From an uncultured Candidatus Binatia bacterium (GTDB taxonomy: Bacteria > Desulfobacterota > Binatia > UBA9968 > JAJDTQ01), in contig OY282432.1 in NCBI GenBank assembly GCA_958295985.1, positions 3,009,001 through 3,073,000 of the forward strand: a stretch of DNA of 64,000 nucleotides, in the 5' to 3' direction. Within the stretch, counting starts at the first letter, position 1. Every line of letters begins with the position of its first letter. The notes under the pieces were generated by a model. That model saw only the letters and a program-made list of their open reading frames with translations, did no database searches and had not been told where the DNA came from. Of this stretch, positions 51,671 through 60,538 are shown piece by piece. The translations under genes and the position numbers were made by a program.

Positions 51671-52603
51671 ATGCCACAACTGATTCTGCGGCGCATCGGC
51701 ATGATGATCCTCATCATGCTGACGGTGGCGCTGCTTCTCTTCCTCATGAACGAGGGTGATCCCCGGCTGATCGCGCGCAGCGTCCTGGGACCCTACGCGC
51801 AGGACCAGCAACTCGACGCCTGGATCACCCAGAACGGCTATGACCGGCCGCTCCCGGTTCGTTACGTCGAATGGATCGGCCGGGTGCTGTCCGGCGATCT
51901 CGGCGACTCCATCATCTACAAGCGGCCGGTGAACGAGATCTTCTGGGACCGGCTGGGCAACACCGGCATCCTTGCCGGCGTCACCTTCGTCGTCATGGTC
52001 ATCGTCGCCCTGACGCTGGGGGTGCTGGCGGGCATGAAGGAGGGTTCTACGCAGGACCGGGTGATCTCGGTCTTCTCCATCACCACCACCTCCATTCCCG
52101 AATACGCCAGCGCGGTGCTGCTCGCCTGGGTCTTCGTTTTCGGGCTCGGCTGGCTGCCGGGAACCTCGTCCATGACGTCGGGTTTCAACGTCGTCGAGTT
52201 GATCCTTCCGGTGATGGTGCTGACCCTTTACGGGTTCGGCTACGTGGCCCGGATGACGCGAGCCTCGATGGCGGACGTGATGACCAACCCCTATATCCGG
52301 ACCGCCATGCTCAAGGGATTGCCCTACCGGCACATCATCATGAAGCACGCCCTGCGGAACGCGTTGATCGCTCCGTTCACGGTGATCATGCTGCAGATCA
52401 ACTGGCTGCTGTCCGGAGTGGTGGTGACCGAGTTCGCCTTCGGCTACAAGGGGTTCGGCGCGCTGCTGCTGGAAGCGGCGCTGCGCCGGGACATCTTCGT
52501 GATCGAAGCCTGCGGCGCCGCGGCGGTGTTCGTGGCCGTCTTCACCCAGACCATCGGCGACGTCGGTTACACGTACCTGAACCCGAGGATCCGCTTCAAG
52601 TAA
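51671..52603 (+). CDS. ABC transporter permease, DppB type
   Basis: This 310-aa protein has six membrane helices. The N-terminal MPQLILRRIGMMILIMLTVA and the EAA loop ending MKHALRNALIAPFTVIML (about residues 219-244) are typical of DppB/OppB. Met at 51671 is chosen as start after GGGAGACGGAC. It is 10 bp from the DppC-type gene. Confidence 0.92.
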   Translation: MPQLILRRIGMMILIMLTVALLLFLMNEGDPRLIARSVLGPYAQDQQLDAWITQNGYDRPLPVRYVEWIGRVLSGDLGDSIIYKRPVNEIFWDRLGNTGILAGVTFVVMVIVALTLGVLAGMKEGSTQDRVISVFSITTTSIPEYASAVLLAWVFVFGLGWLPGTSSMTSGFNVVELILPVMVLTLYGFGYVARMTRASMADVMTNPYIRTAMLKGLPYRHIIMKHALRNALIAPFTVIMLQINWLLSGVVVTEFAFGYKGFGALLLEAALRRDIFVIEACGAAAVFVAVFTQTIGDVGYTYLNPRIRFK

Positions 52604-52613
52604 GGAGTCGAGC

Positions 52614-53507
52614 ATGGCCAGCGATACCAACGGCGTCCCTCTCGTCAGGCCGGATTCGGCGTTCCTGAACGCGGTCAAATCGGTGGCGCTCCTGCGCGAG
52701 AGCCCGGTTGGCGCCATTGGCGCGCTGATCGTGCTGATCTTCGTCCTGCTGGCGATTTTCGCGCCGCTCGTGGCGCCCTATGACCCCAACGCGACGATCC
52801 TTCCCTTTGCTTTCCCGGGTACGGCGGCCCCGGACGGCGGCGTATTCCTGTTCGGCACCGACCACCTGGGCCGCGACATCCTTTCGCGGATCATCTGGGG
52901 CGGTCAGCGGGTGCTGTTCTATGCCAGCTTGGCGACCGTTTCCGCGTACATCGTCGGCATCGTCATGGGCCTGGTCGCGGGCTACTTCCGCGGCTGGCTG
53001 GACGAGGTCATCTCGTTCGTCGCCAACGTGATCCTCTCCTTCCCCATCATGGTCCTTTACGTGCTGATCATCGCCAAGCTCGGCGCTTCGGGGCTCAACA
53101 TCATCTTCGCGGTGGTATTCGCGTCCTCGCCGGGCATCATGCGCATCGTGCGCGGCGTGACCATGGACATCGCCACCCGTGACTACATCGCTGCGTCGCA
53201 GACCCGCGGCGAGGGGCCCTGGTACATCATGCTGGTGGAGATCCTGCCCAACGCCCGCAGCCCGCTGATCGTCGATTTCTGCCTGCGCATGGGCTACACG
53301 ACCATCACCATCGGGGCCTTGGGGTTCCTCGGCCTCGGCCTGCCGCCGCCGGACCCTGACTGGGGCGGCATGATTACCGAGACCCGCGCCTTCGTGACCG
53401 GCGGTTTCCCCCACATGGCGATCCTGCCCGCCTGCGCGGTTTCCCTGCTGGTGCTGGGCTTCAACCTGCTGGCCGACGGACTGCGCGAAGTGTCGTTAAG
53501 GGATTAG
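52614..53507 (+). CDS. ABC transporter permease, DppC type
   Basis: This 297-aa permease has an N-terminal cytosolic segment, a first helix (GALIVLIFVLLAIFAPLVAP), then FGTDHLGRDILSRIIWGGQR, which is the DppC/OppC hallmark. The EAA region contains YIMLVEILPNARSPLIVD. The TAG stop begins TAGTGTCCTGTCCC, the same motif as the MITE-like element end. Confidence 0.92.
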   Translation: MASDTNGVPLVRPDSAFLNAVKSVALLRESPVGAIGALIVLIFVLLAIFAPLVAPYDPNATILPFAFPGTAAPDGGVFLFGTDHLGRDILSRIIWGGQRVLFYASLATVSAYIVGIVMGLVAGYFRGWLDEVISFVANVILSFPIMVLYVLIIAKLGASGLNIIFAVVFASSPGIMRIVRGVTMDIATRDYIAASQTRGEGPWYIMLVEILPNARSPLIVDFCLRMGYTTITIGALGFLGLGLPPPDPDWGGMITETRAFVTGGFPHMAILPACAVSLLVLGFNLLADGLREVSLRD

Positions 53508-53518
53508 TGTCCTGTCCC
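53505..53518 (+). repeat. solo copy of the TAGTGTCCTGTCCC end motif
   Basis: TAGTGTCCTGTCCC is identical to the right terminus of the element at 17949-18113 over 14 bases and supplies the stop codon of the DppC-type gene. No inverted partner is seen in the 34-bp spacer. Confidence 0.5.
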
Positions 53519-53541
53519 AAAAAGCAACGGGAGAGAGAGGG

Positions 53542-55650
53542 ATGACCGATTACAACGACGAGGCACCGGTCCTCGAAATCTCCGGCCTCCGGCTCAGCTA
53601 CTACACCCGGGCCGGGGAAGTCCCCGCGGTCATGGACTTCGACCTCACCATCCGGAAAGGCGAATCGGTGGGCTTGGTGGGTGAGTCCGGCTGCGGCAAG
53701 TCCACGGTGGCCAACGGCATCATGCGTTACATGGGCAAGAACGGCGGCATCGTCGGCGGCGCCATCCGGTTCAAGGGCCGGGACATGTCCGAGTTGACCG
53801 AGGAAGAGATCCGCCAGGTCCGGGGCAAGGACATCTCCATGATCTATCAGGAGCCCATGGCCGCGCTCAATCCGAGCCTGACCATTGGCGCCCAGCTCAT
53901 GGAAGTGCCCATGATCCACGAGAGCGTGAGCAAGGAAGAGGCCTTCCAGCGCTCGTTCGACATGCTCGCGGCCGTGAACATCCCGGACCCGAAACGCCTG
54001 ATGGAATCCTACCCGCACCAGGTCTCCGGCGGCCAGCAGCAGCGGGTGGTCATCGCCATGGCGCTGTTGTCGAGACCGGCGCTGCTGTTGCTGGACGAGC
54101 CCACCACGGCCCTGGATGTCACGGTGGAGGCGGGGATCGTGGAGTTGATCGCCGAGTTGAGCAAGGAATCCGGCGCGTCGCTGCTCTACATCTCCCACAA
54201 CCTGGGGCTGATGCTCGAGGTCTGCGACCGGATCTGCGTGATGTACTCGGGCGAGGTCGTGGAGGAAGGCCACATCGATTCCATCTTCTCCTGGCCCAAG
54301 CACCCGTACACGCACGGTCTGTTCGGCTGCATCCCGCTGCCCCACGCCGACAAGAACGCGCGCCCGCTCACGGCCATCAAGGGACAGCTTCCGTTGCCGC
54401 ACCAGCGGCCCCAGGGCTGCTATTTCGGGCCCCGCTGCGAGTTCTTCGAGGCCGGGCGTTGCGACAACGACCACATCCGGATGGAGGACGTGCACACCGA
54501 TGACGATCCGGCGCACCGGGTGCGCTGCCTGCGCTGGAACGAGATCGACCACGATGCGGCCACACGCAACGAGACCACCCGCGAGCCCATCGAGGTGGGC
54601 GACACCGTCCTCGAAGTCGACAACATGCGCAAGTACTACGACGTCAAGGAGAGCTCGCTGGCGGCGCTCATCTCCGGCGAATCCGTGCGCCAGGTCAAGG
54701 CCAACGAAAGCATCAGCTTCGACGCCGGGGAAGGGGAGACGGTCGCCATCGTCGGCGAGTCGGGCTGCGGCAAGTCCACCTTCGCCAAAGTCCTGATGGG
54801 GCTCGAGACCGCCACGGCCGGGGAAGTGCGGCTGGACGGCACCGATCTTGGCAGCATCGAGGTCCAGAAGCGTACCCCGGGGCAGCTTGCGTCGCTGCAG
54901 ATGGTGTTCCAGAACCCCAACGACACGCTCAATCCGTCGCACACCGTCGGCTACCAGATCGGGCGGGTCATCAAGCGCTTCGGCATCGAGTCCGACTCCG
55001 CCAAGGTCCGGGAACGGGTCCACAAGTTGCTGGATACGGTGAAGCTGCCGCGCGCCTTTGCCGCCCGCAAGCCGCGCCAGCTCTCCGGCGGGCAGAAACA
55101 GCGGGTCGGCATTGCCCGGGCCTTTGCCGGCTACCCCAAGACGGTCATTGCGGACGAACCCATCTCGGCGCTGGACGTGTCCGTCGCCGCGGCGGTGACG
55201 GAGCTTCTGATGGACATCCAGCGCGACCACCGCACCACGCTGCTGTTCATCAGCCACGACCTGTCCGCGGTGCGTTATCTTTCCGACCGCGTGGTAGTCA
55301 TGTATCTGGGGCAGATCATGGAGCGGGGCACGACCGAAGAAGTCTTCGCGCCGCCGTATCATCCCTATACCGAGGCGCTGCTCTCGGCAGTGCCCATCGC
55401 CGACCCCGAGGTCAAGAAGCGCCGGATCGTCCTGGAAGGGAACCTGCCGAGCCCGCTCGACCCACCCAAGGGATGCCCGTTTTCCACCCGATGCCAGCGC
55501 AGGGTCGGCAGCATCTGCGACGATGAGCCGCCGCCCGTGCGACTCGACACCGAGGGCCACTCCATCGCCTGTCATATTCCCCTGGAGGAGCTGCGCGCGG
55601 TGGAGCCGGTGATCACCATCCCGGACCGGGAGCTGAACGCCGAGGCCTGA
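53542..55650 (+). CDS. dipeptide ABC transporter ATP-binding protein, DppD-DppF fusion
   Basis: This 702-aa protein joins two complete ABC ATPases. Walker A motifs GESGCGKST are at about residues 47 and 405, with signatures VSGGQQQRVVIAMAL and LSGGQKQRVGIARAF. Each half ends with the oligopeptide-type C-terminal Cys-bearing extension: C-x-FGPRC-EFFEAGRC in the first, GCPFSTRCQRRVGSIC in the second. In many bacteria these are two genes. It completes the transporter encoded from 49860. Confidence 0.95.
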   Translation: MTDYNDEAPVLEISGLRLSYYTRAGEVPAVMDFDLTIRKGESVGLVGESGCGKSTVANGIMRYMGKNGGIVGGAIRFKGRDMSELTEEEIRQVRGKDISMIYQEPMAALNPSLTIGAQLMEVPMIHESVSKEEAFQRSFDMLAAVNIPDPKRLMESYPHQVSGGQQQRVVIAMALLSRPALLLLDEPTTALDVTVEAGIVELIAELSKESGASLLYISHNLGLMLEVCDRICVMYSGEVVEEGHIDSIFSWPKHPYTHGLFGCIPLPHADKNARPLTAIKGQLPLPHQRPQGCYFGPRCEFFEAGRCDNDHIRMEDVHTDDDPAHRVRCLRWNEIDHDAATRNETTREPIEVGDTVLEVDNMRKYYDVKESSLAALISGESVRQVKANESISFDAGEGETVAIVGESGCGKSTFAKVLMGLETATAGEVRLDGTDLGSIEVQKRTPGQLASLQMVFQNPNDTLNPSHTVGYQIGRVIKRFGIESDSAKVRERVHKLLDTVKLPRAFAARKPRQLSGGQKQRVGIARAFAGYPKTVIADEPISALDVSVAAAVTELLMDIQRDHRTTLLFISHDLSAVRYLSDRVVVMYLGQIMERGTTEEVFAPPYHPYTEALLSAVPIADPEVKKRRIVLEGNLPSPLDPPKGCPFSTRCQRRVGSICDDEPPPVRLDTEGHSIACHIPLEELRAVEPVITIPDRELNAEA

Positions 55651-55767
55651 ACCGGGATTCCGGCGAGCAGCGCCCCGACAGCGCGAATCGATTTGCATTC
55701 GGGGCTGAAGGTGGTAGCTTTTCGTGTTGGATCACCTGCTGGTAAATTGCCGTCGAGGGAGAAGAAC

Positions 55768-56790
55768 ATGGAGAAGATCGACCCGGCCGTCAAGGTAATC
55801 GACGCGGACGCCCACGCGCGGGACAACGACGAGTTCGTCAAGCCGTTCCTTGGCGAAGCCCTCCAGAAAAGACGTCCTCCCTTCATTCCTCGGGAAACCT
55901 ACGACCGCAACCTGGGAGGAACCCTGGGACACCCGGGCATCAAGCACGAGGAGCGGCTGTCCGCCATGGACACCCAGGAGATCGACACCGCGGTCATGTA
56001 CCCGACCAACGGATTGGGAATCGGGCGGATTCGCGAGCCCGTCTACCAGACGCAGTTGTGCCGCGCCTACAATGAATTCATCGCCGATTACTGCAAGGCG
56101 TCGCCTCGTCTCAAGGCCGTGGCGAACCTGCCGGTCAACGCTCCGGCGGCCGCCGCGGAGGAACTGCGCTACGCGGTCACCGAACTGGGGCTGGCAGGAG
56201 GCATGCTGGCGGCCCAGGGCCACGGCAAGAACTTCGGCCTACCCGAGTACTATCCGCTCTACGAGGAGGCGCAGAAGCTCGGAACCCCGCTGGCGATCCA
56301 CGCCTTCGGCGGCGATGAGCCCGGCAGCGAGATCTTCGACCAGTTCATCTCCATCCACACCACCGGGCACCCGTTCCCGGTGCTGCGCCAGCTCACGGGC
56401 ATGATCTTCGGCGGCGTCCCGGAGCTGTTTCCCGACCTGAAGCTCGGGTTTCTCGAGATCGGCTGCGGCTGGATCCCCTACTGGTCGGACCGCATGGACG
56501 AGGAATGGGAGAAGCGGGGCGCGGTGGAAGCGCCCGATTGCAAGCAGGAGCCCAGTCACTACATCACTGGCAGGAACGTGTTCTACGGCTGCGAGCCCGA
56601 CGAGAAGACCATCGGCTACGTGGTGGGGGAGATCGGCTCCGAGACCATCATGTACGCTTCCGACTATCCGCACTGGGACATGAGCTGGCCGGAATCCGGC
56701 TCGTTGATATGGGGGCGGACCGACCTGTCGCAGGAAGCCAAACAGAACATATTGGGGAACAACGCCCGGCGCTTTTACGGACTGGACTGA
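55768..56790 (+). CDS. amidohydrolase family protein (amidohydro_2/ACMSD-like)
   Basis: This 340-aa TIM-barrel metal enzyme has the first metal motif VIDADAHARD (about residue 12), and later His in LAIHAFGG and Asp in YASDYPHWD. Relatives are decarboxylases or hydrolases of aromatic acids. The start at 55768 follows GAGGGAGAAGAAC. The gene starts a likely operon with the heme-oxygenase-like oxidase (18 bp), the cyclase and the DapA-like lyase. The exact reaction is unknown. Confidence 0.87.
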   Translation: MEKIDPAVKVIDADAHARDNDEFVKPFLGEALQKRRPPFIPRETYDRNLGGTLGHPGIKHEERLSAMDTQEIDTAVMYPTNGLGIGRIREPVYQTQLCRAYNEFIADYCKASPRLKAVANLPVNAPAAAAEELRYAVTELGLAGGMLAAQGHGKNFGLPEYYPLYEEAQKLGTPLAIHAFGGDEPGSEIFDQFISIHTTGHPFPVLRQLTGMIFGGVPELFPDLKLGFLEIGCGWIPYWSDRMDEEWEKRGAVEAPDCKQEPSHYITGRNVFYGCEPDEKTIGYVVGEIGSETIMYASDYPHWDMSWPESGSLIWGRTDLSQEAKQNILGNNARRFYGLD

Positions 56791-56808
56791 CCGAGGGGAG
56801 TTGTATCG

Positions 56809-57555
56809 ATGCCATTATCCGACGAAGCCTTTGTTCGGGAGATCCAGGAGACGGTTCGCGCGAAGCACTCCAAGGACAACCCGTTGATCGGCATGATCGA
56901 AAGGGGCGAGATCGACCGGGAGGCGCTGAAGGGGTTCGTGGGTCAGTTCTATCTCTTCTTCCCCAAACCCTTTCCCAAGCCCATCGCGGCCATGTTGGGA
57001 CGTTGCCCGGACGACCCCGAGCTGGAGAAGATGTGGATCGAGAACGTGGTGGAGGAGGGCACCGGCGAGATCTCCGGGACCGACAGCCACCGCGGCCTCT
57101 TCATCCGGTTCGCCATGGCCTGCGGTTTCGATTCCAGGGAGGAGTTGGACTCGGTTCAGCCGCTGCCGGAGACTTCCGCGTTTCTCGATTGGCGAGAGCT
57201 GCTGATGTACCAGCGTTCGTGGCTGGAACTGTACGCCTGCCAGGGTTTTTGCCTGGAAGGGACCGCCAGCGAGCGCATGAGCCGCATCGTCACCGGACTG
57301 ACGACGCACTACGGCTTCGACCGGGACAGCGATGACATCCGGTACTGGACGCTCCACATGGGAGTGGACGAAGAGCACATGAAGGTGGGTCCCGAGGCGG
57401 TGCGGAAGTACGCCGTCACCGATCACCAACAGGAGCTGGTGCGCCAGGCCGTGCGCAAGACCCTGGATCAGTTCTGGCTGGCGTTCGACGGCATCAAGAG
57501 AGCCTTCGTCGACCGGGACCCCGTCTACGCCGGTTGGCGCAACGGCTCCGCCTGA
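56809..57555 (+). CDS. heme-oxygenase-like fold (TenA/PqqC, HDO-type) protein
   Basis: This 248-aa helical protein may be a non-heme di-iron oxidase/oxygenase of the HDO class or a TenA relative. Candidate metal ligands are in the order expected for an HDO enzyme: Glu82/Glu83 (NVVEEG), His94 (TDSHRG), Glu150 (CLEG), Asp187/Glu189 and His190 (VDEEH). Conserved aromatic residues are in GQFYLFFPKPFP. No thiamine or PQQ genes are near. The surrounding catabolic genes suggest an oxidative cleavage step, but this is inference. Confidence 0.78.
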   Translation: MPLSDEAFVREIQETVRAKHSKDNPLIGMIERGEIDREALKGFVGQFYLFFPKPFPKPIAAMLGRCPDDPELEKMWIENVVEEGTGEISGTDSHRGLFIRFAMACGFDSREELDSVQPLPETSAFLDWRELLMYQRSWLELYACQGFCLEGTASERMSRIVTGLTTHYGFDRDSDDIRYWTLHMGVDEEHMKVGPEAVRKYAVTDHQQELVRQAVRKTLDQFWLAFDGIKRAFVDRDPVYAGWRNGSA

Positions 57556-57596
57556 TCCCGGGTCGAACGCTTCAAACCTCCCTCAGGAACACGACC

Positions 57597-58247
57597 ATGT
57601 CCATGATCGATCTCTCACGGCTCATCTACGACGGCATGCCCAAGATCCCGGTGCTCCCGGACGTGCACGTGCAGCGGTTCTTCGACCTCGGCAAGGGCCA
57701 TCCGCTCAACGTGACCGAGATCAACCTCCCGTGTCATGCCGGGACCCACGTGGATGCGCCGGTCCACATCGTCCCCGACGGCAAATCCATCGAGGAGTTG
57801 TCCCTGGAGGCATTCGTCGGACCGGGAGCCGTCATATCGGTGCAGAAAGGCGGGGGCGAGGAGGTTACCGCGGCGGACCTCAAGGGCTCGGGAGTCGTGG
57901 TCGACCGGGGCGACATCCTCATGCTGCACACGGGATGGGACGAGAAATTCGAAAGCGAAGAGTACAATATGCACCCCTATCTATCCGTAGATGCGGCGGA
58001 ATGGATCGTCGAGTGCGGGGTGAAGCTGTTCGGCGTCGACTGCATCACGGTGGACCTGCCTACCCCGTTGCGGCCCAAAGGATTCGACTTCCCGGTACAC
58101 CGAACGCTGCTGGGAAACGACGTCCTGATCGCGGAGAACGTAACCAATCTCTCCGCCATTGCCGGACGGAAGAGCCGTATCATGGCGCTGCCGCTCAAGG
58201 TGCAGGGAAGCGATGCAGCCCATGCGAGAATTGTGGCAGAGGTTTAG
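57597..58247 (+). CDS. cyclase family protein (kynurenine formamidase-like), second copy
   Basis: This 216-aa metal hydrolase has the motif HAGTHVDAPVH near residue 43. DILMLHTGWDEKF and DFPVHRTLLGNDVLIAENV align with the protein at 27970-28641. The start at 57597 (MSMIDLSRLIYDG) is preferred; ATG 57603 is an alternative. It may open a lactone, imide or formamide produced by its neighbours (inference). Confidence 0.88.
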   Translation: MSMIDLSRLIYDGMPKIPVLPDVHVQRFFDLGKGHPLNVTEINLPCHAGTHVDAPVHIVPDGKSIEELSLEAFVGPGAVISVQKGGGEEVTAADLKGSGVVVDRGDILMLHTGWDEKFESEEYNMHPYLSVDAAEWIVECGVKLFGVDCITVDLPTPLRPKGFDFPVHRTLLGNDVLIAENVTNLSAIAGRKSRIMALPLKVQGSDAAHARIVAEV

Positions 58248-58322
58248 CGGAAGTTGAGCCAACCTCTTCCAACTGCATGGCAACCTGTCGTTATCGTTAT
58301 TAAATCCCAACAGAGGTGATGG

Positions 58323-59288
58323 ATGCTGGCAAGCCCCATCAGAGGAATCATCGGAGCAGCGCTGACCCCGTTCACGGACGACGGGAAGGTGGATTACGAC
58401 GCACTGGCGCGGGAGATCGAATTTCTCGTCGCCGATTGCGACGCCATCTCCATTGCCGCGGTCGAGGCCTCGGAATACACGGTGCTTTCCCTCCAGGACC
58501 GCAAGGAGGTCATGCGACGCGCCACCGAGGTCATCAACAAGCGCGTACCCGTCATCCTCGGAGCGTCGAGCCATTCCGTCGACACCATCCTGGACCTGGC
58601 GGAACATGCCGCAGCGGTGGGCGGAGACCTCATTCAGGTGCTGATGCCCATCCGTCCGTGGGGCGGCCAGCCCACCATGGCGGACCTGATACAGTTCTTC
58701 ACGGAAGTTGCGTCGGTCAGCCCGTTGCCCATCGTCGCCTATCATAACCCCGGTCCGGGGGCCGATCCACCGCTGGACGCGTTCGTGCGGCTGAGCGAGC
58801 TGAACCAGGTCGACTATTTCAAGGAGAGCTCGCGTGACATTACCAAAATTACGCGGCTCATCGAGCAGATCCAGCTCGCCGGGAAGGCCCACTACTTCAC
58901 CACCATGCAGCCGTTGCTGACGACGCTCATGATGGGCGGCGCCGGCGCCACCATGCCGCCCCCCGGCACCCGTATCGGTGCGCGAGTGGTCCGGGCGTTC
59001 CGGGAAGGCGACATCGACAGGGCGCGTTACTGGCAGCGTTGTTTCACCCTTTTTCCAGGAAAGTGGGGCGCCTACGGCCTGCCGCCGATCATGAAATCCG
59101 CCCTGAGGCACTTCGGGGTCGATATCGGCGACCCGGCGCGGCCGTATTCCCCGGTGAGTCCCCGGGACCACGCGCAGATAGGCCAGTTCCTGACCCAGAT
59201 CGGCATATTGGGCGACGGAGAACCGGATGAGGCCGCCTTCGACCAGGCCGCAGTCCAGCTAGCCCAGGAAGACACCTTCCTTCGCTAG
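58323..59288 (+). CDS. dihydrodipicolinate synthase family protein
   Basis: This 321-aa class I aldolase-type TIM barrel has the Schiff-base Lys in DYFKESSRD and the Tyr of the catalytic triad in IVAYHNPGPG. Its ALTPFTDDGKVDYDALAREI opening is typical. The family includes DapA, N-acetylneuraminate lyase and several dehydratase-aldolases. A role in lysine synthesis is unlikely given the catabolic neighbours. The ribosome site is AACAGAGGTGATGG before ATG 58323. The TAG stop starts TAGCGTCTTGTCTC, a variant of the stop-codon motif. Confidence 0.88.
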   Translation: MLASPIRGIIGAALTPFTDDGKVDYDALAREIEFLVADCDAISIAAVEASEYTVLSLQDRKEVMRRATEVINKRVPVILGASSHSVDTILDLAEHAAAVGGDLIQVLMPIRPWGGQPTMADLIQFFTEVASVSPLPIVAYHNPGPGADPPLDAFVRLSELNQVDYFKESSRDITKITRLIEQIQLAGKAHYFTTMQPLLTTLMMGGAGATMPPPGTRIGARVVRAFREGDIDRARYWQRCFTLFPGKWGAYGLPPIMKSALRHFGVDIGDPARPYSPVSPRDHAQIGQFLTQIGILGDGEPDEAAFDQAAVQLAQEDTFLR

Positions 59289-59299
59289 CGTCTTGTCTC
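59286..59299 (+). repeat. variant of the TAGTGTCCTGTCC end motif
   Basis: TAGCGTCTTGTCTC differs from the MITE-like terminus at three positions and again supplies a stop codon (DapA-like gene). On its own it would be weak; its placement matches the other copies. Confidence 0.3.
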
Positions 59300-59509
59300 A
59301 TGTCCGGCGGACTCTTCACGTGGGTTGCGGAGCAGGTCAAGGCTTGTTCCGATTTTCTGGTGTTGCTCTTGATTCGCGGCACTTCACGGTTCGAGTCCGA
59401 ACTGACCGAAGAAGGGCGGCAGGAACAGCGCATGTGGCGGGACCGACGCATGCGCAGCCTGAGGGGCCTCGCCCTTCGCGCCAAACGGCGCCAGCAAAAG
59501 GGCTCCTGA
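59300..59509 (+). CDS. possible small basic protein
   Basis: The open frame has 69 codons between the DapA-like gene and the sulfide-oxidation pair. The N-terminal part is hydrophobic (WVAEQVKACSDFLVLLLIRG) and the C-terminal part strongly basic (RDRRMRSLRGLALRAKRR). It has no clear ribosome site and I do not recognise it. It could be a membrane-bound small protein or chance coding in GC-rich DNA. Confidence 0.3.
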   Translation: MSGGLFTWVAEQVKACSDFLVLLLIRGTSRFESELTEEGRQEQRMWRDRRMRSLRGLALRAKRRQQKGS

Positions 59510-59542
59510 CGGCTACCGGACCCGGCGTCAACAGGTTCAGAG

Positions 59543-60538
59543 ATGCACTACCACAACGGACGCAAGCAGATCGTCGTGCTCGGCGGCGGCAGCGGCGGGG
59601 TCGTCGCCGCCACGAAGCTCGGACGTGCCCTCGGAGCGGACCATGACGTAACCCTCATCGACCGCCGGGCCGACCACGTCTACATGCCGGCCTTCCTGTT
59701 CGTGATGGTGGGGCAGCGCCGCCCCGAAGACATCACGCGGAAGCTCAAGCGCTTGGAAAAACGCAACATTCGGGTACTCCAGGCAGAGATCCTGGGGATC
59801 GATCCCGGCCGCCAGCAGGTCATCCTCGAGAGCACCGCCATCCCCTATGACTATCTGATCGTGTCCCTGGGCCTCCAAGTCAGGCCCGACCTGCTTCCCG
59901 GTTTCGCCGAAGGGGCGCACCATCCCTGGGAGATGGACGCGGCCCTGCGTCTCAAGACGACCCTCGATAATTTCCGCGAGGGTCGCGTGCTGGTGGGGAT
60001 CCCGCCGGGCCCGTACCGTTGTCCGCCGGCCCCTTATGAGGCTCAGTGGATGCTCGACAGCTACTTCAAGGAACGGAACATCCGCGACCTGGTGGATCTC
60101 CGGTACTTCACCCGGGAGCCCGAACCGGCCGGCGAGGAGCACGTCCCCTCGGTGTGGATGGACGCCCAGAGCAAGAAGCGCCACGTGACCATCCACTACG
60201 ACTTCGTCGCGCAGTCCATCGACGCGGAGAAGAAAACGGTCAGAGGCCTCTACGGCTACGAGCTGTCCTACGATCTGTTGTTCATGGTGCCGCCGCACCG
60301 TCCCGCGGGGGTGCTCTACGAATGCGGGTTGGCGGAGCGAGAGTCCGGCATACAAGTGGACTACGATACCCTGGAGACCAAGTGGGACAATGTCTACGCC
60401 ATCGGCGACTGCGCCGACATGCCGGCCTCCAAGGCCGGCGGCGTGGCGCACCAGGAGGCCGACGTGGTGGCGGACAACCTGGTGGCGGAGATCACCGGGG
60501 AAGGGGAGTTGTCAACCCTGCACCTCCACACCATATGA
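59543..60538 (+). CDS. SQR/flavocytochrome-c sulfide dehydrogenase-like FAD oxidoreductase, read to an in-frame UGA
   Basis: The 331-codon part before the UGA holds an FAD site IVVLGGGSGGV (residues 10-20), PYDYLIVSLG, and the redox Cys160 in PYRCPPAPYE, matching the Cys of SQR/FCSD enzymes. The second FAD contact is VYAIGDCAD. The family oxidises sulfide to persulfide and passes electrons to quinone or cytochrome c. As read, the protein lacks its last 50 or so residues, including the second redox Cys and the C-terminal membrane helix. The same frame continues after the UGA at 60536 with family-like sequence to 60700. The persulfide dioxygenase gene follows directly. Either a selenocysteine codon or a recent nonsense mutation is possible. 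Confidence 0.88.
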   Translation: MHYHNGRKQIVVLGGGSGGVVAATKLGRALGADHDVTLIDRRADHVYMPAFLFVMVGQRRPEDITRKLKRLEKRNIRVLQAEILGIDPGRQQVILESTAIPYDYLIVSLGLQVRPDLLPGFAEGAHHPWEMDAALRLKTTLDNFREGRVLVGIPPGPYRCPPAPYEAQWMLDSYFKERNIRDLVDLRYFTREPEPAGEEHVPSVWMDAQSKKRHVTIHYDFVAQSIDAEKKTVRGLYGYELSYDLLFMVPPHRPAGVLYECGLAERESGIQVDYDTLETKWDNVYAIGDCADMPASKAGGVAHQEADVVADNLVAEITGEGELSTLHLHTI

